NCBI GenBank assembly: GCA_965213575.1
Contig: CBDBZN010000008.1
Span: 1 to 52,303, forward strand
Direction of reading: 5' to 3'
Length of the DNA: 52,303 nucleotides
Source of the DNA: JAUHXS01 sp965213575
Lineage (GTDB): Bacteria > Bacteroidota > Bacteroidia > Chitinophagales > JAUHXS01
A model generated the notes under the pieces. The model searched no databases. It saw nothing but the letters and a program-made list of their open reading frames with translations, and was not told the origin of the DNA. The stretch's first letter is position 1. The number at the start of each line of letters is the position of its first letter. Below, one piece after another: positions 24,828-33,340 of this stretch. The position numbers were made by a program, and so were the translations under genes.

Positions 24828-26969
24828 TTAAGCGGGCACACTTTCTGCTACAGTCATTCGATCCCAATTTCTATGCTGCTGTATGGCCTCCTTAAAATTT
24901 TTTGCACTTTTGTTGATGAATATTGCTTTGTCGTCAGAATACTTACCGGCGTATGTTTTATTCAGTAATGTTTCACCCTCATTATTAACCGCAATAGCCT
25001 TGCAATGCTTAAAAGCCTCATTTAAAAATTTAATGTATTTTACGTTTTTTAGAAGGGCTTTTATGGATTCAGTTCCGCCGGGAATATATATGGCATCATA
25101 AAGTACACTTTCTGTGGTCGAAATTGAAGCATCAACTTTATGCTTCATATTTTCGTCGCAAGTTATAGTTCCTCCCATTGGAGCAATTATTTTGAGGCTG
25201 GCGCCGGCAGCTTCTAACGTGTCTTTTATATTTTTATAATCTGCCATTCGAAAACCGTCTGCGGCCAGTACTGCAATTTTACGCGTAGCGATACTTTTGA
25301 ATTTTGTTTTTGCCTGGCTTAAAGCAGGAGATTTATCCAAATAATGTTTTTTTGGCTCCGGTTGCTGTTCATTACCATTTGCGTCGGCTCCTATTGCTTG
25401 ATTAAGAGGTTCATCAACTTTATTCGGAATTTTTAATCCCAACTCTTTTGCCACTTCTATTGCTAGATTATTGTCAATTTGATTTATAACAAAAAGCATT
25501 CGCTGCTTGATTTTCTCTATTTTACATTTTCCCAGTTCAAATGCGTAAGCTTCAGCCACATGTTTCTGTTCCCACTTCGAAAGACTTCTATAAAACAATG
25601 CCGGCTGTGAAAAATGATCATTAAAACTCTCACTTCTATTGCGAATTTTTTTTGCATCTATCCGTTCCTCATAGCTATGGAATGCTCCTTCAGCAATTTT
25701 AGACAAATGAGGACATCCTCCACTAATTGAGTTTGGAAAATAGGCAGTTTGTCCCTTTGGAATTTCCATTTGCATATGGCCATCTCGCTGATTATTGCTC
25801 GTTTCAATAATGGGCCTATTTATTGGTATTTGATGAAAATTAGGGCTTCCCAGCCTGGAAAGCTGCGTATCGCGATACGAAAACAACCGCCCTTGTAGTA
25901 ATGGGTCATTCGTAAAATCGATACCCGGAACTATATGGCCGGGTAAAAAAGCAATTTGTTCAGTCTCCGCAAAAAAGTTATCGGGATTTTTATTTAAGGT
26001 CATTTTCCCCACAATTTTTACCGGAACTATTTCTTCGGGTATTAATTTGGTAGGATCTAATAAATCAAAATCAAATTTATGTTCATCCTCTTGAGGAATG
26101 AGCTGTAAGCCGAGTTCAAACTCCGGGAACTGTCCGCCTTCAATTGCCTCCCAAAGGTCACGACGATGAAAGTCAGCATCCGCACCATTTATTTTTACAG
26201 CTTCATCCCATGTTACGGAGTGAATCCCTAACAAAGGTTTCCAATGAAATTTTACAAAATGAGCTTTGCCCTCTTCATTTATGAAGCGAAAACTATGAAT
26301 TCCAAATCCCTCCATCATCCTGTAACTCCGTGGAATTGCTCTATCGCTCATCAGCCATATTTGGTTGTGCAATGTTTCGGTCGTATGGGAAATAAAGTCA
26401 TAAAATGTGTCATGCGCAGACGCTGCTTGTGGAATTTCATTATTTGGTTCAGGTTTCACCGCATGAATCAAATCAGGAAATTTCATGGCATCTTGTATAA
26501 AAAATATAGGCATATTATTTCCAACCAGATCCCAGGTACCCTCATTTGTATAAAACTTAGTGGCAAAACCTCTTACATCTCTGGCTAAATCTGCAGATCC
26601 CTTAGAGCCTGCAACAGTGGAAAAACGAGCAAATACCGGAGTTTTTCGGCCAGTATCATTAAAAATGGCGGCTTTAGTATATTGAGGAATGGATTCGTAC
26701 AATTCAAAATATCCATGAGCCCCACTTCCCCTCGCATGCACTATTCTTTCAGGAATACGCTCATGGTCAAAATGGGTTATTTTTTCCCTAAGTAAAAAAT
26801 CCTCCAAAAGTGTTGCTCCTCTCTCACCCGCTTTTAGTGAATTATTAGTGTCATTAATCAACAAACCCTGGTTGGTGGTCATTGTAGAACCTTCTACTTT
26901 TTTAGTGTCAGGTTGTAGTTGATCTATTTTTTTTGACTGACTTTTCTTTGCTTTTTCGTTATTTTTCAT
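24828..26969 (-). CDS. katE: Large-subunit catalase (HPII/KatE type)
   Basis: 713 residues, with the long N-terminal extension and C-terminal flavodoxin/DJ-1-like domain of clade II catalases. The distal His is H78 in RIVHARGSGAHGYF, the Asn is in DLVGNNMPIFFIQD (about 150), and the proximal heme Tyr is in RLFSYRDTQLSRLG (about 365). The C-terminal domain (about 555-690) contains KIAVLAADGFRM and YDAIYIPGGTES. It converts hydrogen peroxide to water and oxygen. TAGCTTTG on the minus strand (26992-26999) fits the -7 element about 23 bp upstream of the ATG. Confidence 0.97.
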   Translation of the reverse strand: MKNNEKAKKSQSKKIDQLQPDTKKVEGSTMTTNQGLLINDTNNSLKAGERGATLLEDFLLREKITHFDHERIPERIVHARGSGAHGYFELYESIPQYTKAAIFNDTGRKTPVFARFSTVAGSKGSADLARDVRGFATKFYTNEGTWDLVGNNMPIFFIQDAMKFPDLIHAVKPEPNNEIPQAASAHDTFYDFISHTTETLHNQIWLMSDRAIPRSYRMMEGFGIHSFRFINEEGKAHFVKFHWKPLLGIHSVTWDEAVKINGADADFHRRDLWEAIEGGQFPEFELGLQLIPQEDEHKFDFDLLDPTKLIPEEIVPVKIVGKMTLNKNPDNFFAETEQIAFLPGHIVPGIDFTNDPLLQGRLFSYRDTQLSRLGSPNFHQIPINRPIIETSNNQRDGHMQMEIPKGQTAYFPNSISGGCPHLSKIAEGAFHSYEERIDAKKIRNRSESFNDHFSQPALFYRSLSKWEQKHVAEAYAFELGKCKIEKIKQRMLFVINQIDNNLAIEVAKELGLKIPNKVDEPLNQAIGADANGNEQQPEPKKHYLDKSPALSQAKTKFKSIATRKIAVLAADGFRMADYKNIKDTLEAAGASLKIIAPMGGTITCDENMKHKVDASISTTESVLYDAIYIPGGTESIKALLKNVKYIKFLNEAFKHCKAIAVNNEGETLLNKTYAGKYSDDKAIFINKSAKNFKEAIQQHRNWDRMTVAESVPA

Positions 26970-26991
26970 CTTATTTTCAAATATGCTAATT

Positions 26992-26999
26992 CAAAGCTA
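26992..26999 (-). promoter_or_regulatory. katE -7 promoter element
   Basis: TAGCTTTG on the minus strand fits TAnnTTTG and lies about 23 bp before the katE ATG. No clear -33 element was seen. Confidence 0.45.
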
Positions 27000-27117
27000 A
27001 CATTAAATCGAATTATTTCTTGAAAAAAGTGCTTTTATCCTGAGATAAAAATTAAAGCGGTAACGGCTTAATATTTGTGGTACATTTAAGAACTTAGCAC
27101 TTACTTAATATTCCATT

Positions 27118-28494
27118 ATGTCTATCAATAAGCGTTTGAATGCTGAACAACTGTCCCTTGTTCCGCTCCTCGCGATAGAGCAACTGGGAAAGCAACTGGG
27201 ATCCACATTAGTGTTGGCTCCACATCCTTATGATGCGGCATTAAGATGTGGAGGAATAATTGCACATTTAAGAAGACAGAATATTCCTGTCTGGGTGATA
27301 TTTATTACTAATGGAACCGCATCGCATCCTAATTCTGTAGAATATCCTACAAAAAAATTGGCGTCACTCAGGAAAAAGGAAGCAGTAAAATCATGCAAAA
27401 TTTTAGATGTTGAGTCTACACATATTGTATTTTTAGAACATCCTGATGCCAGCCTTGTCAATTTTAATTCTGATGAAAAAACCGATGTTGCACTGCAGAT
27501 TTTTAATATAGTGAAGGATCATAATATTTTTTCGGTATTCCTTCCCTGGCGGAGAGAACCTCATGAAGGCCATAAAGTGGCTTATGAACTGGGAAGAATG
27601 GTTAAGGATAGGTATGCGCAAGATATCGAACTTATTGAATATCCTATTTGGCTATGGAAAAATTCAAAAAAAGAAGATTGGCCCTTTGAAAAGGAAGTTG
27701 AGGCATTCCGATTAAACATTGATGAAATGGTTGCAAAAAAACGAAAAGCAATTTTTGCTCATGCGCACCAGACCTCTAAAATTATTAAAGACGATCCTCA
27801 AGGATTTACTTTAACTGAAGATCTATCGTCTACTTCCCTCACTTCTTTTGAATTATATTTCATTGATAAGGATAGAAAAGCTTCTTCACTTGAGAAGGAA
27901 TATTTTGATACACTTTATAGCCATAATCCGGATCCATGGAATTTTAGAAACAGCGAGTATGAACAGTCAAAATATAAAGCTATCGATGTACATATAGGTG
28001 ATCGATATTTTGAAAATGCGTTGGAGTTAGGGTGCTCTATTGGTATTCAAACCAGGTACTTTGCTCCTCACTGCAAATATCTTTTGGCAATCGATATAAG
28101 TGAGAGCGCAATTGACACCGCTAAACAGCTCAATGATAATCTCTTAAATGTTGATTTTCAGCATCTGGATGTGTTAAAGAAATTTCCTGCCGGCCCATTT
28201 AATTTTGTAAGCATGTGTGAAATAGGATATTATTTTACTGATAAAACGCTGAAAATGTTATTTAATAAGATAACAGAGAATTTGGCTGAAAAAGGACACT
28301 TTTTGATGGTACATTGGACGTCATTTGTAAGAGAATATCCATTAACCGGAAAAAAGGTGCACCAATTATTCATAGAATTTAATGAGAAAGTGAAGCGATA
28401 TTCGTGTGTTTCACTCTATGTGCATAAAAACTATGAATTGATGCTCTGGGAAAAGCTACCGTCCGCAGGTTCGGTTGTTGAGTTCGAAAAGTGA
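27118..28494 (+). CDS. PIG-L deacetylase-like / SAM methyltransferase fusion
   Basis: 458 residues. The N-terminal half (about 28-240) has the PIG-L fold: LVLAPHPYDAALRCGGIIAH, SLRKKEAVKSC and EPHEGHKVAYELG. The usual AHPDDE reads HPYDA, so the Asp that acts as catalytic base is Tyr (Y38), and the distal HPDH reads HEGH. D39 and both His that bind zinc remain. The C-terminal half (about 265-440) is a class I methyltransferase of the NodS-like type: NPDPWNFRNSEYEQSKY, ALELGCSIGIQTRYFA, LLAIDISESAID, FNFVSMCEIGYYF. The fusion suggests sequential N-deacetylation and methylation of a sugar-type substrate, but the deacetylase half may be inactive. Confidence 0.85.
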   Translation: MSINKRLNAEQLSLVPLLAIEQLGKQLGSTLVLAPHPYDAALRCGGIIAHLRRQNIPVWVIFITNGTASHPNSVEYPTKKLASLRKKEAVKSCKILDVESTHIVFLEHPDASLVNFNSDEKTDVALQIFNIVKDHNIFSVFLPWRREPHEGHKVAYELGRMVKDRYAQDIELIEYPIWLWKNSKKEDWPFEKEVEAFRLNIDEMVAKKRKAIFAHAHQTSKIIKDDPQGFTLTEDLSSTSLTSFELYFIDKDRKASSLEKEYFDTLYSHNPDPWNFRNSEYEQSKYKAIDVHIGDRYFENALELGCSIGIQTRYFAPHCKYLLAIDISESAIDTAKQLNDNLLNVDFQHLDVLKKFPAGPFNFVSMCEIGYYFTDKTLKMLFNKITENLAEKGHFLMVHWTSFVREYPLTGKKVHQLFIEFNEKVKRYSCVSLYVHKNYELMLWEKLPSAGSVVEFEK

Positions 28495-28566
28495 TTTTCC
28501 CCTCTTTTAACTTTATTTGAAATGCCATTTAACAAACATCGGCTCTTACACATAGCCTTAATAAAA

Positions 28567-29818
28567 TCATTTTTTCTTCCGCTTTTTCTTTTTCCATACA
28601 AGCTCTTCCGCATCTGCTTCTGTTAATAAAGTTTGCCAGTCCGTAGCTTCGTCTGTGGATTTCTCTTGCCTTTCTAATGTATAGGTATATTCTTTTTTAG
28701 AGATTTCCAGGCGTTGAATGGGTTTACCTAAATTATCTTCAATCTCAGATAACAATTCTTTTTCTTCTTTACTACAAAAAGAAAGGGCTTGTCCTTTTTG
28801 GTTTCCCCTACCTGTCCGCCCTACTCCTATGTACATAATGCTCCGATGATTCCGGAAGGTCATAATTTACCACATATTCAACTTCCTGAATATCAATTCC
28901 TCTAGCACTTATATCGGTTGCAACTAATACTTTTAACAAACCACTTCTAAACTGGCGCATAGTTTCTTCTCGTTCTTCTTGTAATTTGTCACTGTGAATA
29001 GTGTCTGCTATAATATCTACCCGCGCCATTGCTTTTTTTACTCGCTCTGCACGTACTTTGGTTCTTACAAAAACCAATATTTTCTTTTCAGGATTATTCT
29101 TGATCAATTCTTCTAAAAAGAATCGTTTGTCATCCATTTCAATAAAAGCTACTGCGTGTTCTATATTTTTCGCTACGGGATCTTTAGGAGAGATCTGGAT
29201 CCGGATAGGATTAGTAACTAATGAATAAGCCAATTTTTTAATTTTTTCATTGATAGTAGCAGAAAAAAACAAGGTTTGTCTTTTCTTAGGAAGATGGCGC
29301 ATGAGATCTTTAATATCTTTAATAAATCCTAAATCTAACATATGATCTGCTTCGTCCAGCACCAATATTTCTACTCTCTTTAAATTCAAATCCCCTTGAC
29401 TCACTAAATCAAACATTCTGCCCGGCGTAGCAATAAGAATATCTACACCTTTCTCCAATTGTGCTTTTTGAGGATCTTGATCTACGCCACCATGGATGCA
29501 ATATGTAGTAACATTAGTATGTTTCCCCAAGATTTTAAAAACATTTTCTATTTGCAAAGCCAGTTCATGAGTAGGAGCCATTACCAAACATTTTACCCCA
29601 TCCGGCCGGCCGGCGATCTTACGATCTTGAAGAATATGCAAAATAGGTATAGCAAATGCAGCCGTCTTACCTGTACCGGTTTGAGCTATTGCCAATACAT
29701 CTTCACCTTTTAAAATTGGCGGGATCGATTTGTATTGAATATCTGTAGGCTTTTTATAACCCAATTTCTCGATACTTCTTTTTATGCCCTGAGCAATATG
29801 ATATTGTTCAAATTTCAT
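28567..29818 (-). pseudogene. DEAD-box RNA helicase (RhlE-like), frameshifted before motif VI
   Basis: The first frame (29818 to 28808) holds the Q motif (GYKKPTDIQYKSIPPIL), Walker A AQTGTGKTAAFAIP, motif Ia PTHELALQ, DEAD in VLDEADHMLDLG, motif III SAT and motif V VATDISARGIDIQ, then YDLPESSEHYVHRS and a stop. The second frame (to 28567) resumes at GVGRTGRGN and ends in a Lys-rich tail. Motif VI (HRIGRxGRTGR) is therefore split. Restoring HRIG needs about five bases at 28827-28835, consistent with a small deletion. Most of the helicase core is translated, but ATP hydrolysis needs motif VI arginines. An assembly error is possible. Confidence 0.88.
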
Positions 29819-30026
29819 AGGTCAAAGTTATTTGAAAAATTTTTGAATGCTAAATTTTTAATTTTTTAATTAAGAAGTTTAGAACTATTTTAAAGCTGGA
29901 GTGAAAGGGTAATTATCATTTTATATATAACAACCTAGCATACGAGCCTTAGATTACATCTTATTTTATTAAAATTTAAATTTTAGGCATCGTACATCGT
30001 ATATTGCGTAATCAAAACTCATACTT

Positions 30027-30929
30027 ATGAATCTTAAGAACCAATTTGTAAAGGCATATAATCATTATACTGAAATTCTAATAGATAGAGCTCCTGAAAT
30101 ATTGGTTGGTATCGCAGTGTTACTTTTTTTTATTTTTATAGGATATATTTTAAACAAAACGGTTAAGAACAGGCTAATTAACAGAGTTAATGATTTGCTG
30201 CTCGTTAACTTTATAGCCCGAATTACCGCTTTAATATTTATTATTATCGGCATATTAATTTGTTTAAACATATGGGGGTTGGGTAATGCAGCCGGCGGAT
30301 TATTAGCTGGAGCAGGCGTCTCCGCTATAGTTATAGGTTTTGCCTTTAAAGATATTGGAGAAAACTTTTTAGCAGGTTTCTTCTTAGCATTCAGTAGGCC
30401 ATTTAGCATTGGAGACATAATTGAGGTGGAGGATTTAAAAGGGACCGTTAAAGCGTTAAGTTTCCGTAATACCCATATCCGGACATTTGATGGAAGAGAT
30501 ATTTATATACCTAATTCAATGCTGATAAAATCGCCTTTAATCAATTTTACTAAGGATGGATTAATTCGTCATGACTTTGTAATAGGTTTAGATTACAGCG
30601 ATAATATACCGGAAGCTATTAGGACTATCCTATCCACTATGGAGAATATTGAAAATATTGTTCATGAAAAAGACCTCGCAGCATTTGTGACAATTAATGA
30701 ATTTAGCACCAGCACGATTAATTTAAAAATTTATTTTTGGACCAACTCATTTAACTTTACAGGGTCTACCCTTGTATTAAAAAGTAAAGTTATGCAGCAA
30801 GTAGTTAAAGTACTAGCTGATAAAGGCTTCAGTATGCCGGCAGATATTGTCGAATTGAAAATTTACCAAGAAGGACAACCTATTCCTATTAAGTTAAATG
30901 ATTTTAATCGAGATAAGACACCTTCTTAA
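30027..30929 (+). CDS. Small-conductance mechanosensitive channel (MscS family)
   Basis: 300 residues. Three membrane helices: ILVGIAVLLFFIFIGYIL, FIARITALIFIIIGILICL and the pore-lining TM3 with NAAGGLLAGAGVSAIVIGFA followed by FKDIGENFLAGFFLA. The beta domain contains FSIGDIIEVEDLKGTVKALSFRNTHIRTFDGR, a strong MscS signature, and a C-terminal alpha/beta domain follows. It relieves turgor upon hypo-osmotic shock. Upstream (29992-30010) lies a copy of the dispersed CATCGTACATCGTA repeat. Confidence 0.94.
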   Translation: MNLKNQFVKAYNHYTEILIDRAPEILVGIAVLLFFIFIGYILNKTVKNRLINRVNDLLLVNFIARITALIFIIIGILICLNIWGLGNAAGGLLAGAGVSAIVIGFAFKDIGENFLAGFFLAFSRPFSIGDIIEVEDLKGTVKALSFRNTHIRTFDGRDIYIPNSMLIKSPLINFTKDGLIRHDFVIGLDYSDNIPEAIRTILSTMENIENIVHEKDLAAFVTINEFSTSTINLKIYFWTNSFNFTGSTLVLKSKVMQQVVKVLADKGFSMPADIVELKIYQEGQPIPIKLNDFNRDKTPS

Positions 30930-31011
30930 TGAGAATGAATCAAGAAAAAAAGTAGATAAACACTATTGTTAATGTAATACCTCAAAATAATTTAAAACTA
31001 AAAACTTAAAC

Positions 31012-31386
31012 TTACTCAACTAAACGTCTAGATAAATAACGATTGATATAATCTTTTAATTCGCGTATGGTAAATGGCTTAGATATATAACCATCCGCTC
31101 CACAATCAGCAGTCATTTTTTTGATTTCGGTATTTGCTGAAAAAAAGATAACGGGAATATCTTTAGTTGCATGATTTGCTTTTAATAATCGAACGGCTTC
31201 CTCCCCCCCTACTTCAGGAATCCATATGTCCATTAATACCAAGCATGGGTTTTCTTCTAGTACAATTTCTACCGGATCATGTAGCTTATTTTTTGTTTTA
31301 ACATTGTATTCTTTGGATAAGATTAAACTAGTGACTTCTAATATATCATTGTCGTCATCACAAATTAAAATGATAGGTTTTGACAT
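31012..31386 (-). CDS. Single-domain response regulator
   Basis: 124 residues forming only a receiver domain. The acidic pocket is ICDDDND (D10-D12), the phospho-acceptor is D53 in LVLMDIWIPEVGG, the Thr/Ser switch is S83 in FFSANTE, and the Lys is K103 in ISKPF. No output domain and no histidine kinase lie nearby, so it probably acts by protein contacts, with phosphate from a kinase elsewhere. Confidence 0.93.
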   Translation of the reverse strand: MSKPIILICDDDNDILEVTSLILSKEYNVKTKNKLHDPVEIVLEENPCLVLMDIWIPEVGGEEAVRLLKANHATKDIPVIFFSANTEIKKMTADCGADGYISKPFTIRELKDYINRYLSRRLVE

Positions 31387-31494
31387 CTATAACTTTATTT
31401 TTTTAATAATTAAAGATATGAAGAATAACCAAACTTCTATATATTTCAAATATACTATAAGCTAAATTAATAAAATTAAATACTATGCTTATAC

Positions 31495-32232
31495 TTATAT
31501 TGATTTTTTCAGCTCATTAAATTCTTTACGTAATGAATCGTATGCTTTTTCTAATTCATCAATACGTGTGTCGTATACTTCAGCAGCAGCAAGTAATGAT
31601 TTAGTTATTTTAGCCTTTACCTGCCAAAGTTGTTTTATTTCTTCTTTACGTAAAGTATAAGATTTATATTTTGCATTATCACTTTTCAAACAAAAAGTAT
31701 CAAATTGGGCGTCCTGTAAATATATTCTCTTTACTGTTATGTCGTCTTTCGAAAGAATTACATAAATTTCGCCTTCAAACAAATTTTCAAGATCAATACA
31801 TTCTTCACAGACTATATGATCATAATTTTGCAGAGTAGGCTCCATGCTGTCTCCTTCTACTTCAAAAATGCGACAAGAGCCATTCTTAAATCCGGGAATA
31901 AGAAAAACTTCTACATCTTCTATTTTTGATATATTACCTGAGTGCTGTATATAGCCGGCTTTTGCATTCATATTTACAAGAGAAATGTAGTTATTTTTAA
32001 GTTCTTTAGGCCCTTTCTCCCGTATCAACCAGTCGTAAGATACATTATATAGATTAGCAAGGATTTTAAGATGATTTAAAGAAATAGAAGTCTGGCAACT
32101 CTCTATTTGAGAATAAGCACTTTGTGAAACGTCTAGCTTTTTTGCAATGGCTTGCTGAGAAAATCCACTACTTTCTCTTAATTGTTTAAGTCGCTTGCAT
32201 AGCGCGCTGATGCTATTTTCTGATTTACTCAA
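31495..32232 (-). CDS. XRE/S24-type (LexA/CI-like) transcriptional repressor
   Basis: 245 residues. The N-terminal HTH spans about 10-68: LCKRLKQLRESSGFSQQAIA and DVSQSAYSQIESCQTSI. The S24 domain follows, with a candidate Ala-Gly cleavage pair (A92-G93 in AKAGYIQ), Ser S129 in VEGDSMEPTL and Lys K168 in DITVKRIYL. The last 35 residues (EVYDTRIDELEKAYDSLRKE) form a coiled coil, which is not part of LexA. No in-frame ATG precedes the HTH, so TTG at 32232 is the likely start. Its promoter overlaps a palindrome, suggesting autoregulation. It may control a stress or prophage-like regulon; no such target gene is adjacent. Confidence 0.88.
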   Translation of the reverse strand: MSKSENSISALCKRLKQLRESSGFSQQAIAKKLDVSQSAYSQIESCQTSISLNHLKILANLYNVSYDWLIREKGPKELKNNYISLVNMNAKAGYIQHSGNISKIEDVEVFLIPGFKNGSCRIFEVEGDSMEPTLQNYDHIVCEECIDLENLFEGEIYVILSKDDITVKRIYLQDAQFDTFCLKSDNAKYKSYTLRKEEIKQLWQVKAKITKSLLAAAEVYDTRIDELEKAYDSLRKEFNELKKSI

Positions 32233-32251
32233 AATATTGTGTGTTTATTTA

Positions 32252-32265
32252 AGTTTGCAAATTTA
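32252..32265 (-). promoter_or_regulatory. Promoter and possible operator of the S24-type repressor
   Basis: On the minus strand TAAATTTG (32265-32258) fits TAnnTTTG. It is part of the near-palindrome AAATTTGCAAACTT (32264-32251), centred on TTTGCAAA. A repressor bound here would block its own promoter. Confidence 0.5.
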
Positions 32266-32352
32266 CAGCTTTAAAAAATATTAATCAATTATTAATTTAT
32301 ATTGAAATTAAAATAAGTTTAAGCAGTAAGAGGATATATTCAATTTTCAAAG

Positions 32353-32952
32353 TTAATTAAGCATCTTTTTATATATGCCGGCGTAACAGATACAAGGGGG
32401 CTGACCACAAATTTGACAACTATATCTTTCTTTCAGGCTGTTGAATTGCCAATATTCTTTTACAGTTATTATTTTGCAAAACCCATCTTTTATTAACATC
32501 TTCTCTGCAGGTGTTACTTTATCTTTTTGCCAGCAAACTGAAATGAGCGTATCAATATTTTTCCTAATCCAAAATTGATAACTAACATGAGCTAGCTTTG
32601 TAGCATAACCTTTATTTTGGCATGATGGTAAAATACCCGTCATTTTACGCCAACCGATTTTATGCGAATCAATAAATAGGGCATTTAACACTTCGAGATT
32701 TAAAAATAAATGATCAGGCAAATCCTGTTTGTTAATTATTACTAATAAAGAAAATCCGACCACTTTATTTTGGGATTTTACCACATAGCATCTCTTATGT
32801 GAAATAGATTCTCTTAAATAAGGGCCTAATTGCTTAGAAGTTAAATACATCTTTCCAAAGAGACTATTTGATATACGTAGAATTTCCGGGGCATCTTTTA
32901 GTGTTCCAATTAATATTTCTACTTGTGATTTGATATGCTTATATTTATACAA
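32353..32952 (-). CDS. GNAT-family N-acetyltransferase with Cys-rich C-terminal tail
   Basis: About 199 residues. Acetyl-CoA-binding motif A is recognisable in MTGILPSCQNKGYATKLAHVSYQFW (Q/N-x-G-x-A), preceded by strands containing CYVVKSQNKVVGFSLLVI. The C-terminal tail reads YSCQICGQPPCICYAG, with four Cys in a CxxC-x3-CxC arrangement that could bind a metal, which is not usual for GNATs. The only start in frame near the 5' end is TTG at 32952; the first internal ATG is about 30 codons later, so the start is uncertain. The gene is divergent from, and overlaps the leader of, the ArsC/Spx-like gene. The substrate is unknown. Confidence 0.75.
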   Translation of the reverse strand: MYKYKHIKSQVEILIGTLKDAPEILRISNSLFGKMYLTSKQLGPYLRESISHKRCYVVKSQNKVVGFSLLVIINKQDLPDHLFLNLEVLNALFIDSHKIGWRKMTGILPSCQNKGYATKLAHVSYQFWIRKNIDTLISVCWQKDKVTPAEKMLIKDGFCKIITVKEYWQFNSLKERYSCQICGQPPCICYAGIYKKMLN

Positions 32953-32973
32953 TACAATTTAAATATTTTAGCC

Positions 32974-33339
32974 ATGCAAAAAGAATTTTTTTATTTATCT
33001 ACTTGCAGTACTTGCAAAAAAATCTTGAAAGAACTCAATATAGATAACTCTTTCACTTTGCACGACATAAAAAAAACACCCGTAACGACAGAACAGTTAG
33101 ATAACATGGCGGATATGATTGGCAATTACGAAACACTTTTCAATAGAAAGGCCATTAAATTTCGTACAAGTGGCTTAGATAAAAAGAAATTAACAAATCA
33201 AGACTATCGAAAGCTTATTCTACAAGAATACACTTTTCTTAAAAGGCCTGTCATTGTTATTAATGACACTATATACATTGGTAGCGCAAAATCTACTATT
33301 CAATCAGTTAAAGAAGCATTGGATACTTTGAATAATTAA
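32974..33339 (+). CDS. ArsC/Spx-family thioredoxin-like protein
   Basis: I chose ATG 32974 (MQKEFFYLSTCSTCKKIL) over 32935 because the family begins right before the first beta strand. That gives 121 residues. The redox site is CSTC (C11, C14) at the end of strand one. FKxSG-like AIKFRTSGLDKKKLT, LILQEYTFLKRPVIVIND and YIGSAKSTI complete the ArsC fold. Many relatives are not arsenate reductases and have unknown redox roles. No ars genes are nearby. Confidence 0.85.
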   Translation: MQKEFFYLSTCSTCKKILKELNIDNSFTLHDIKKTPVTTEQLDNMADMIGNYETLFNRKAIKFRTSGLDKKKLTNQDYRKLILQEYTFLKRPVIVINDTIYIGSAKSTIQSVKEALDTLNN

Positions 33340-33340
33340 T

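Noticed and set aside
32974..33339. Assignment as a true arsenate reductase
   Set aside because: The ArsC/Spx fold is clear, but no ars genes are nearby and many family members lack this activity.
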